Of a stretch of DNA of 39,393 bases, positions 1 through 7,969 are shown piece by piece. Origin of the DNA: CAYRFE01 sp964423645 [NCBI: uncultured bacterium] (GTDB lineage Bacteria > Macinerneyibacteriota > Macinerneyibacteria > Macinerneyibacteriales); assembly GCA_964423645.1 (NCBI GenBank), contig CAYRFE010000030.1:1-39393 (forward strand), read 5' to 3'. The notes under the pieces are model-generated. The model saw nothing but the letters and a program-made list of their open reading frames with translations. It searched no databases and had not been told where the DNA came from. The position numbers and the translations under genes were made by a program. Position 1 is the first letter of the stretch; every line of letters starts with the position of its first letter.

Positions 1-6
1 ATTCGG

Positions 7-48
7 GACATTTTCGCTTGCGATTTAGCGAGACATTTTCCCTTGCGA
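7..48. repeat. Two-copy direct repeat at the window edge
   Basis: A 17-bp word beginning GACATTTTCGCTTGCGA at 7-23 recurs at 32-48 with one mismatch, 25 bp apart. Seen directly. Multiple short direct repeats are typical of the ends of some insertion sequences (for example the IS21 family), so this could be the tip of an element lying to the left, but no transposase is visible and the window edge prevents a decision. Confidence 0.4.
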
Positions 49-81
49 GCTACATCTGTCATCGCATTCAAGGCTTTTATA

Positions 82-110
82 TTGACTTTAGCGTCGAGAT
101 TCTGTATAGT
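82..110 (+). promoter_or_regulatory. Sigma-70 promoter for the first operon
   Basis: TTGACT (82-87), a 17-bp spacer, then TATAGT (105-110). Transcription should start near 117-118, almost on the ATG at 119. It would drive the operon that runs to the terminator near 7980. Confidence 0.75.
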
Positions 111-118
111 TAAATCAT

Positions 119-406
119 ATGGCGATGACAGTGAAGTTTTTTATTACTATACTTCTTTTTGCCGCAGCATATGCGGTCAATATTCTGTATATACGAAACC
201 GTTTGAAACATAATTTGTCTTTTAACGGTGTTCCGGTGAATCTGCTTTTTACTTTTCTTGCGTTATTGGGTTGGATTATAGCGCTTGACATGGTATCAGC
301 GAAAGTGCCGAAAACATATTTAGGATATCTGGCAGTAGGTGTTTTATTGATAGTATACTCGGGGATCGCCGTATACGAATGTAAAAAAATCAGGGATAAA
401 TTATAA
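119..406 (+). CDS. Small three-helix membrane protein, unknown function
   Basis: This 95-residue protein has three hydrophobic stretches (about residues 4-22, 40-60 and 67-86) joined by short charged loops and ends in a lysine/arginine-rich tail, so it should be an inner-membrane protein. I recognise no family. There is no Shine-Dalgarno site before the ATG at 119, while a good -10 hexamer ends only 8 nt upstream, which suggests a leaderless message. A second in-frame ATG at 125 is a possible start. The next gene begins 16 nt after its stop, so it is probably the first gene of the operon that ends with the ComEC-type gene. Confidence 0.7.
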   Translation: MAMTVKFFITILLFAAAYAVNILYIRNRLKHNLSFNGVPVNLLFTFLALLGWIIALDMVSAKVPKTYLGYLAVGVLLIVYSGIAVYECKKIRDKL

Positions 407-422
407 GAAAGGGTGACGAGAT

Positions 423-2891
423 ATGGCAATTTATATCTGTCCACAATGCGGAGCCGACATCGACTTGTCAAACAGTACTACATGTGAATATTGCGGATTT
501 ACCGTAGAATCAGTGAAAAATTCTGAAGAGACCGCGACGGACTCATCGGATTTTTTACCACCTTTTTTAAATGTTCCTGACTCATTATCTTCTTCGGTTG
601 ATGACGAAACGGGTTTGAATCAATCTGAAGTTTTTTCTTCAAAAGAACCTGTGTATACTGAACCTGATTATGTGGAATCTGTATATACTAAAGAACCTGT
701 TACGCAAATCAATGCTCCCGTGTTCGAGATTCCGGAGATACGTCAACCTTTAGCGGAAGATAGTGTTGTGAGTAAAGAACAAACAATGCCGAATAATTCG
801 AATGAAGATATACTGGAAGAAACTCAATCTCTTGATAACAAGGAAGTAACGGCTCTCACCGAAGCATCAGAAATTATCTCAAACGTTCCGCAACAAAGGC
901 TTGAACCGGTTCAAGAGAAGATCGGCTTTCATTTGGGACATCAGGAAGAGGTTGAAGAGATTATCGAAGATGTTGCATCATCAATGCAAGGGTATCAGAT
1001 CGAAGAAGATTTCATTGATGACGAACATAGTGATATTGGCCCGGCAATGCTCGATACCGTTCCCGCCCAAAACGATCAAATATCCGAGACAGAAATGGTA
1101 TCACAAGATGAGAGGCTGAAAACACCGATACTTTCCGGCGGTATTTCATCGTCTGTACACTCTCCGGAGTCGACCGTAAAGGTGTGCACTGAATGCGGAT
1201 CTGAAAATCCCTCGCTTGCAAAATTTTGCCTCACGTGCGGAAATAAATTACCTGAGCCTGTCGTAGAAACCACTTCTGTTACCATTGAAAAGAATATTTG
1301 TCCCGATTGTTCATTTGAGAATGTTCCCAATGCAAAGTTTTGTATGTCATGCGGAGCTTCGTTAGTAAAAAAGGATGTTGCCCCTCAAATTGAGCAAATG
1401 GTTGTCACCCAGGATTTAGTTTCGGCGCTCAACGAGGTTGAACAACAGGTCTCTCTTCAGGAATCAATTGAAGGAGCGTCTCAATCGACGAAGGATCAGC
1501 CGGTAGTTAAAACTGGTGAAGACGTGGTCTATAAAGTAAAAATCATGTATGATAATAATAACAAATTTCAATATAAATTTGTTTTTAACAAAATCAAGCA
1601 AATCAGCACCGCTATTGATGATAATGAATTGAAAGTACTTATGAGCAATTCTGTTTTTGTGATTGCCGTCCCTTCTGCAGTATTTACGTCGTTTAAGCAT
1701 GAGTTAGAAGATCTTGATTGTAAAGTGGAGAAAATAGGAGAGGAAAGCAGTGCCCATGAAGATGAGCATGATGATCTTCCTAAAGAACTGCATTATTATC
1801 TTTCAATAAAAGGAATGTCTTCCAAGACGCCCGAATGGAAAATGAAATTTGTCAATATGCTTACGCTTATGATGCCGGAAATGCCCCAGGATGAGGCAGA
1901 GCGAATCGTCGAACGTGATGTAGAGAAAATCCGTATGGAAAATGAACATAGTGCCAAAGAATTGCAGAAAATTCTTTCAAAATTAGGTTGTATTACTCAG
2001 ATTATAGAGATGGAAGAGGTCATTGACGCCGAACAAGAAAGTTTGTCTGAAGAATCGGACATTGACGCGACAGGTGAGGTCACCCCTGAAGATGACAAAC
2101 TGACCATCGAGAATGTGATGATGGTTGAGGCTTCCGGAATAACTCCGGAGAAGTCGGCGGATGATGAAACGGGGGATGAAGCACCTCGATTTTTGATTTT
2201 ATCCGGCGTTGATAAAAAGAACTGGGTTGTTCGTGAAAAATTAGCGGAACGAATTTCAGAAATTTATCCGAACATGACATCGACGATCGCACGAGAAATT
2301 GTTTCGCAGGTTGTCGTTCGTCTTCGTGTAAAAAATTTACAGGAAGCTGAGGTTTTGGGTAAGGAATTTGAAGAAATGGGATGGAATATTCGTATCGATG
2401 AAGTATCAACGGGAACAGGTGATGTGCGCAAGCGTTCAACACTTACCAAGGAAGAATTACAACGTCGTAAACAAACACATCAGTCGTATGTGAAACGTCA
2501 AAAATCAAAACATCGTAACCTTGTTACTGCGGTAGTGGTGTTTTTTGTAATCGCCACACTTGGATTCTTTGTATGGAAAGTTAAGTTTACTGAACAGTAT
2601 TATGTCAAAGTCAAAGATATGGACAGTCTTGAACTGACGCCGACCGTGGAAGGGATGAAAGTGCGACTTCGTGCCGAACCGAGCAAGAAAGTGCCTTTTT
2701 TAGAAGAAATGTTTTTAGCAAAGACCACGCGTTTCGAATTGGAAACAAAAGAAAAGATTCTTAAGGACGGTGTGGCGTGGTACTATGTGCGATATCCGTC
2801 ACTTCGGTCAAAAAAAGCATATGTTGTTGCCGATATCATGGTTCGAGTGGATAAAAACGGGAATGAATTACCACCTGATCAACAAAAATAG
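423..2891 (+). CDS. Zinc-ribbon protein with repeated alpha/beta domains, one TM helix and C-terminal SH3-like domain
   Basis: The 822-residue protein starts with a zinc ribbon (CPQC near residue 6 and CEYC near 21), followed by a long acidic, probably disordered stretch to about 245. Two further zinc ribbons follow (CTEC/CLTC near 253-273, CPDC/CMSC near 292-312). Residues about 365-435, 455-535 and 595-665 look like three copies of one small beta-alpha-beta unit; the second and third resemble the C-terminal domain of ribosomal protein bL12 in pattern (inference by eye). A single transmembrane helix lies near 698-718, and the last 90 residues resemble a bacterial SH3-type domain (VRLRAEP, WYYVRYP). 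Topology would put the ribbons in the cytoplasm and the SH3-like part in the periplasm. GGG at 411-413 acts as ribosome site. The function is unknown; a trans-envelope scaffold or sensor is possible. Confidence 0.75.
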   Translation: MAIYICPQCGADIDLSNSTTCEYCGFTVESVKNSEETATDSSDFLPPFLNVPDSLSSSVDDETGLNQSEVFSSKEPVYTEPDYVESVYTKEPVTQINAPVFEIPEIRQPLAEDSVVSKEQTMPNNSNEDILEETQSLDNKEVTALTEASEIISNVPQQRLEPVQEKIGFHLGHQEEVEEIIEDVASSMQGYQIEEDFIDDEHSDIGPAMLDTVPAQNDQISETEMVSQDERLKTPILSGGISSSVHSPESTVKVCTECGSENPSLAKFCLTCGNKLPEPVVETTSVTIEKNICPDCSFENVPNAKFCMSCGASLVKKDVAPQIEQMVVTQDLVSALNEVEQQVSLQESIEGASQSTKDQPVVKTGEDVVYKVKIMYDNNNKFQYKFVFNKIKQISTAIDDNELKVLMSNSVFVIAVPSAVFTSFKHELEDLDCKVEKIGEESSAHEDEHDDLPKELHYYLSIKGMSSKTPEWKMKFVNMLTLMMPEMPQDEAERIVERDVEKIRMENEHSAKELQKILSKLGCITQIIEMEEVIDAEQESLSEESDIDATGEVTPEDDKLTIENVMMVEASGITPEKSADDETGDEAPRFLILSGVDKKNWVVREKLAERISEIYPNMTSTIAREIVSQVVVRLRVKNLQEAEVLGKEFEEMGWNIRIDEVSTGTGDVRKRSTLTKEELQRRKQTHQSYVKRQKSKHRNLVTAVVVFFVIATLGFFVWKVKFTEQYYVKVKDMDSLELTPTVEGMKVRLRAEPSKKVPFLEEMFLAKTTRFELETKEKILKDGVAWYYVRYPSLRSKKAYVVADIMVRVDKNGNELPPDQQK

Positions 2892-2897
2892 TAATGA

Positions 2898-5624
2898 ATG
2901 GCTAAGAACCTGGTATTTTTCATAGTCGTATATGTATCGTGTGTGTTTTCTGTTTTTTCATATTTTGGAAAAAATAAGGTAAAAAATAACGCATTTGACT
3001 GGCAGGAATATCAATCGGAGTATTTTACATTGTATTACTATACTGACGCTGAAGAGGTTGCGCGCTATGCCGTTCCGATCATTGAGTCAGTCATTGCAGA
3101 ATATGCAGCTTTTTTCTCAATCGAGATTCAAACAAAAATACCGGTTATAATCTATCACTCGCCATATGAATTTCAAGAAACAACACTATTGCCGTATGTG
3201 CTTCCTGAAGGGGTCGGAGGGTTTACCGAATATATCAAAGGGCGCGTCGTTGTACCGTTCAACGGATCATATAATGACTTTGTACATGTTATACGACATG
3301 AGTTGATACATGAATTTGTTTTGTTAAAATCACAGCAATTGTGGGACATATATGATCTTTCATTTGATGCTGAGTTTCCGCTGTGGGTGCATGAGGGCCT
3401 TGCCGAATATCTTTCGATCGGTGTTTCTCATAGCGATGATGTTTTTATGCGCACCTTGTTACTCAATGGGCAGTTTGTTCCGCTTGAGCGTATATGGACC
3501 ATTTATGGATCATATCAAATGTATAAAGAAGGGCAATATTTTTGGAAATATTTGACAGAGATTTATGGGGATGAAATTATTCAAGTATTTTTTAATCGCG
3601 CAGGTTATATGAAAAGTTTTCGGGACACGCTCGAGCGTTTAACAGGACTTACATTTGAACAGATCAGTTATGAATATGAATTATGGTTGAAAAATATGTT
3701 TATTTATAGCCTTGGTATTTCATATTCCAGCGTTTATGACGATGCATTGCCGCTTGACAGTCGTTCGATACAATACTGGCCGATCGAAGGTGGTGCGGTC
3801 TATGTATCGGCTGATACAGGGTATATTGATATTGTATTTAAAAAAGATAACGGAGATACCAAACGTCTTATTCGTATCGGCACAACAGGTGGCTATGAGT
3901 ATATTTCATTACATCGTTTACCTATGACCGTTGAAAACGGGATAATTTATTGTGCCGTAAAACATATGACAAAAGATCGTATTGTGGTGATCGATGCAAT
4001 AAATGCCAAGATACTTCGGGTATATGATTTTGGTGACGACATTTCTTTGATACACACCGTTAAGCCGTATAACGGTATGTTGTATATACAAGCCGTTAAT
4101 AAACAGGGATTACAGGGGATTTATCGTGTACATTCAGATGCGTCGTACAGTGTACTATTTGAAACTCCATTTGCAATCGGAAAATTTGATATCTATAACG
4201 ATCAACTTGTTTATTCGGCAGAAACCGGTGAAAAGGGTTTTTATCACCTTTATCGATATAATTTGAATGATGAGGGGGTGCAACAAATAACACATGGAGA
4301 AGCGCATTACGTGAGCCCGTTTTTTACCTCAAACGGGCAACTTTTTTATATATCGGATAGGACGGGGGTTACAAATATCTTTATCCACAAAACTGATGGA
4401 ACGTCTGAAAAATTAACCGGAACATCTCATTATATTTATAAAGCGTGGGCATCAGGAGATAAAGTGTTTTTTTCAACATATGCAAAAAAAGGTTACCAAA
4501 TATTTCAACTCAATAACTTAACCGGAGAGAAATTTGATAATCCAATAGTAAATACGGAAAAATTTATTCCATTTCAACTTGATCAAACTGTTTTTGCATC
4601 GCGTAATACAACTTATTCTCCGAAATTTTCTTTGGATTTTGCACAAGCTGATTTTTCCAGTTCTCCTCGGTACGGGTATTCGGGTGGTGCGACATTTTTA
4701 TTGAGTGATATCTTGAGCGAGCATGAGATCTGGTTTCAACTCGGTGTGTCACAAGATGGCGGAAGTATTGAGTCGTTATTAAAAAAATCAAATATTGTCT
4801 CGATGTATATTAATAAACAAAATAATTATTATTACTACGGCTCACTGTTTCATTTCTATAAACCGTTTCGCTATTCCGAATTTATTCATGATAACTTATA
4901 TCATGAACGACAGTATGGGGGCAGTGCGGGTGTTTTATTGCCATTTAGTCGGTTTTCTCGAATAAACGGAGGCGTTTCTTACAGTAAAAGGGAACGGTAT
5001 TATTTTTTTGAAGAGGAAACGACTGAAGTTTCGTATGCCACGATTTTGTTGGAATATTCATTTGATAACACATTGTGGAATCGCGTCGGACCGCTCGACG
5101 GATGGCGTTATGCGTGGGGTGCCGAGTATAATTTTAAGGCAGACTCTGAATTTTCATATATGAGCAGTTATTATTTTGTTGATATGCGACGATATTTTCG
5201 CATTTTTACACACACGTGCCTTGCGGTTCGAGGAAGTTTTGCTATTTCAGAAGGATTATCGCAAGAAAAGGAATTACTGGCGACAGGTGGTTCGTTATCA
5301 CTGCGCGGTTATCGTTATTATGAGCTGAGCGGATACAAGCAGTTGCTTTTCAATACTGAATATCGTTTTCCGATTTTTCCGTATATTGTTTTGGTTACCA
5401 CAGGCGGTGAAATAGTTCTCCCCGGTATCTATGCATTGATATTTTTTGATGCGGGTAATTGTTGGTCAAAGGATGCCGATAATAAACTTAAGGGAAGTTA
5501 CGGCTGGGCATTACAAATGGGGCTCGGACCGACGGTTTTACGATTGGATTTTGCGAAACGAACAGATTTTCATACGGTTGATTCGGGTTTTGAGACAAAA
5601 TTTGCGTTGGGATGGAATTTTTAA
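2898..5624 (+). CDS. Secreted MA-like metallopeptidase with beta-propeller and C-terminal Omp85-type barrel
   Basis: The 908-residue protein has an N-terminal signal peptide or anchor (residues 4-22). The peptidase domain shows HELIH at 134-138 and WVHEGLAEY at 163-171, with Glu166 the likely third zinc ligand, as in gluzincins of the peptidase-MA-like group. Residues about 280-570 form repeated beta segments (DRTGVTNIFIHKTDG type) like a TolB-type propeller. The last 300 residues are rich in alternating aromatic strands and contain LSLRGY near 803-808 and a terminal Phe, as in Omp85/BamA surface-antigen barrels. The natural reading is a protease tethered to the outer membrane by its own barrel. 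Its start lies 6 nt after the upstream stop with no clear Shine-Dalgarno site, so translational coupling is likely. The substrate is unknown; the family assignment is firm for the peptidase motif and good for the barrel. Confidence 0.8.
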   Translation: MAKNLVFFIVVYVSCVFSVFSYFGKNKVKNNAFDWQEYQSEYFTLYYYTDAEEVARYAVPIIESVIAEYAAFFSIEIQTKIPVIIYHSPYEFQETTLLPYVLPEGVGGFTEYIKGRVVVPFNGSYNDFVHVIRHELIHEFVLLKSQQLWDIYDLSFDAEFPLWVHEGLAEYLSIGVSHSDDVFMRTLLLNGQFVPLERIWTIYGSYQMYKEGQYFWKYLTEIYGDEIIQVFFNRAGYMKSFRDTLERLTGLTFEQISYEYELWLKNMFIYSLGISYSSVYDDALPLDSRSIQYWPIEGGAVYVSADTGYIDIVFKKDNGDTKRLIRIGTTGGYEYISLHRLPMTVENGIIYCAVKHMTKDRIVVIDAINAKILRVYDFGDDISLIHTVKPYNGMLYIQAVNKQGLQGIYRVHSDASYSVLFETPFAIGKFDIYNDQLVYSAETGEKGFYHLYRYNLNDEGVQQITHGEAHYVSPFFTSNGQLFYISDRTGVTNIFIHKTDGTSEKLTGTSHYIYKAWASGDKVFFSTYAKKGYQIFQLNNLTGEKFDNPIVNTEKFIPFQLDQTVFASRNTTYSPKFSLDFAQADFSSSPRYGYSGGATFLLSDILSEHEIWFQLGVSQDGGSIESLLKKSNIVSMYINKQNNYYYYGSLFHFYKPFRYSEFIHDNLYHERQYGGSAGVLLPFSRFSRINGGVSYSKRERYYFFEEETTEVSYATILLEYSFDNTLWNRVGPLDGWRYAWGAEYNFKADSEFSYMSSYYFVDMRRYFRIFTHTCLAVRGSFAISEGLSQEKELLATGGSLSLRGYRYYELSGYKQLLFNTEYRFPIFPYIVLVTTGGEIVLPGIYALIFFDAGNCWSKDADNKLKGSYGWALQMGLGPTVLRLDFAKRTDFHTVDSGFETKFALGWNF

Positions 5625-6592
5625 TGGCACGAATACTGAGTGTGGTTTTTCTTTTTTTGCATTTTTTTGGTTCTCTCGATGCGCTCAAGATTGAAATTGA
5701 TGCTGTTGATGTGTCAAAGGTCGAGACACATGGGGAGCATACAATAGTTCGCACTGCTTCGGGACGGATTTTTTGTTACAAACACGCATCACTACAATTT
5801 GAGTATCGAGAAACCGGATACACTGATTTTATACTACTTGGGGATGCGTTATTGGTGTGGACGGTGAAGATGCATACGGATTTTACAATGTATGATCTTA
5901 CTGATACGACCTATAACAAGACCTCCTTTAAATCAAAAGAGAGAATAGAATCAATCTTTGACATCGGTCCTGCATCGATCTTGGTAGTTGCTGAAAAACG
6001 GCGGTTTGTTCTGCTTGAAAATATACGAGATATTGGAAAAACTGAAAATTGGCAGGTAGCATCGATACCGCTCTGGAGAGAATATTTTTTTACGCATAAA
6101 AAAAATGTATTTTATTTCCATCAGAATATGATTTATACGTTTACGAAAAATGAATTTTTATCGTTTTTATCGACCAAAGGGTGGTATGCGTATACTGATG
6201 GAAGAATAGCGGTCCGTGATGACGATCATATGTCGGTGTATGATATTGAAACCGCACAGTTGTTGCAACAGTATCCTGATTATCCCGGATGTACTACGGT
6301 TGAGTCCTCGTTTGTGTTTGTTGATAATATTGTATTGGTTAATGATAAAGAAAGTATTGAAATATCTTCCGACGCAATAAAAAAAATGACACATAAAAGT
6401 CGTATTCGAGGTGTCCTACCTTCAGATTATATACTTGAAGTCGATGAACGCGTGTTGCAGGGTGATTTCTCATCGTATCATATCAGTCGTTTTTTTTATG
6501 TCAATGGAGTGTATTTTGCCCTTCTTCATGAAAATCGATCATTCAGTTCAAAAAATGCAGTACTGATAACTTTAGAAGGTGACCATGAGTGA
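5624..6592 (+). CDS. Secreted beta-rich protein, unknown function
   Basis: I place the start at the ATG at 5624, which shares a base with the previous stop (TAATG). An in-frame ATG at 5612 lies inside the upstream gene and is less likely. The 322-residue product begins MARILSVVFLFLHFFG, a signal peptide, and the remainder is short alternating beta segments without cysteines in pairs or recognised catalytic motifs. Its pattern (VYDIETAQLLQQYP and similar) is what one sees in WD/PQQ-like propellers, but the repeats are too weak to name a family. Tight coupling to the metallopeptidase gene suggests a periplasmic partner of that protein; this is inference only. Confidence 0.65.
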   Translation: MARILSVVFLFLHFFGSLDALKIEIDAVDVSKVETHGEHTIVRTASGRIFCYKHASLQFEYRETGYTDFILLGDALLVWTVKMHTDFTMYDLTDTTYNKTSFKSKERIESIFDIGPASILVVAEKRRFVLLENIRDIGKTENWQVASIPLWREYFFTHKKNVFYFHQNMIYTFTKNEFLSFLSTKGWYAYTDGRIAVRDDDHMSVYDIETAQLLQQYPDYPGCTTVESSFVFVDNIVLVNDKESIEISSDAIKKMTHKSRIRGVLPSDYILEVDERVLQGDFSSYHISRFFYVNGVYFALLHENRSFSSKNAVLITLEGDHE

Positions 6593-6854
6593 TAATGACA
6601 CATCACTAAAAGTATTTGCGCAATCCAAATTACCGGGAAAAGTGGTCAAGGATGCCCGATTACACGAATTCGCGAACAGTGAGTATAAAGTACTACTCGT
6701 GGCTGTTGAACATGAAATGCCCTACGTCATTCTCATTCATAAAACGACCTATACGTATCGTGTTGTACCTATAACACGTTTGTCGGAGGCAGTATCTCAG
6801 TTTGCGCCGTATGATGTCGGTCTTCATGATTTCTTAAACAAATTATCAACCTGA
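6585..6854 (+). CDS. Small conserved-looking protein, unknown function
   Basis: The 89-residue product has no signal peptide or membrane helix and looks like a small soluble alpha/beta protein. AGAAGG at 6574-6579 lies 5 nt before the ATG at 6585, which decides for this start over the GTG at 6579. It overlaps the preceding gene by 8 nt and the next by 1 nt, so it is translated as part of the operon. I recognise no family. Confidence 0.65.
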   Translation: MSDNDTSLKVFAQSKLPGKVVKDARLHEFANSEYKVLLVAVEHEMPYVILIHKTTYTYRVVPITRLSEAVSQFAPYDVGLHDFLNKLST

Positions 6855-7969
6855 TGCGACACAAATTTTATCCTGCCATTCTCATTTTGATGATAGTGTG
6901 TTTGTCGTATTTGGTGAGCACATATTTTGTGTTTTTCGATGAGTATGCACTTATTGGTTTTGCGATAGCATCACTACTCGTATCACATTTGTCGCGCACC
7001 TTGTTCATGAAAAAATTACTTATCGGCATATCGTTATTTGTAATTGCAATTCTTTATTTCAAATTATATAAAGGATTTTCTACAACCTATGAAATATTAC
7101 GTTTCCGTGTATGGTTTGTTGACAAAGCACAGTATTTTCATGAACCGCGTCATTATGCACTGTTGAAGTCATTGGTTATCGGGGATCGACGATTACTGGA
7201 TGTTGCGTTGAAGTCATCATTTCGCAGTACGGGATGTTTTCATTTGATTGCGATCAGCGGATTGCATTTTGGAATCCTCGCCTTGATTTTACATACAGTT
7301 TTCAGGAAAGTAGCCTATAAAATTCGATTTACTGTTATTGGTGTAATTTTAGCGATATACTTGTGTATTGCCGGGTTTCCTCCTTCAGCGGTGAGGGCGT
7401 TTTTTATGCTGAGCATTTATTATTGTGCCCGAATTTGTTTCATACGAGTATATATTCTCAATATTTGGGCAGTGACCGCCACAGTTATGTTACTTGTGAA
7501 TCCTGCATATTTTAATCAGCTTGGTTTCTGGCTGAGTATCGTCTCGACATTAGGTATCATAACGGTGCTACCGATTTTAAAAACAACCAGGAATTTGATT
7601 GTGCAGAGTTTCATTGTGTCGGTGGCAGCTCAATTTGCTCTATTACCGATAATTTTGTATTATTTCGGATACGTTAATTATCTTTCCGTGTTTTTAAACG
7701 TTGCGGCATCGTTGTTGGTGATACCGCTTGCGTGGATCGGTTTTTTATTCTTTTTTCCGTTACCTGTTCTTCTGATCAAGTGCTTTGTGTTTATCGATGA
7801 AACAATTACTTCGATATTATTTTTTATAATTGAAGGGTTTGAACAAGAAAAACTTCTTATATCCTCTTCGCCATGGCCACTCCATTGGATTATTCTCTAC
7901 TATAGTGTTTGGCTTGCGATTCAATGGCTAATTTATAGAAAATATGTCATTAAAAAAAGCACCGTATAA
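6854..7969 (+). CDS. ComEC/Rec2-type membrane channel, core domain only
   Basis: This 371-residue polytopic protein carries the signature of the ComEC competence domain: HLIAISGLHFGIL near 131-143, FPPSAVRAFFM near 175-185 and LGFWLSIVSTLGI near 222-234. In naturally competent bacteria ComEC carries single-stranded DNA across the inner membrane. The usual protein is about twice as long: here there are only short helices before the core, no room for the N-terminal OB-like domain, and no C-terminal metallo-beta-lactamase domain. The ATG overlaps the upstream stop (TGATG). The 3' end overlaps the convergent M28-like gene by 42 bp and contains a bidirectional terminator. Transport of DNA is therefore plausible, but nuclease-assisted uptake would need a separate protein. 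Confidence 0.85.
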   Translation: MRHKFYPAILILMIVCLSYLVSTYFVFFDEYALIGFAIASLLVSHLSRTLFMKKLLIGISLFVIAILYFKLYKGFSTTYEILRFRVWFVDKAQYFHEPRHYALLKSLVIGDRRLLDVALKSSFRSTGCFHLIAISGLHFGILALILHTVFRKVAYKIRFTVIGVILAIYLCIAGFPPSAVRAFFMLSIYYCARICFIRVYILNIWAVTATVMLLVNPAYFNQLGFWLSIVSTLGIITVLPILKTTRNLIVQSFIVSVAAQFALLPIILYYFGYVNYLSVFLNVAASLLVIPLAWIGFLFFFPLPVLLIKCFVFIDETITSILFFIIEGFEQEKLLISSSPWPLHWIILYYSVWLAIQWLIYRKYVIKKSTV

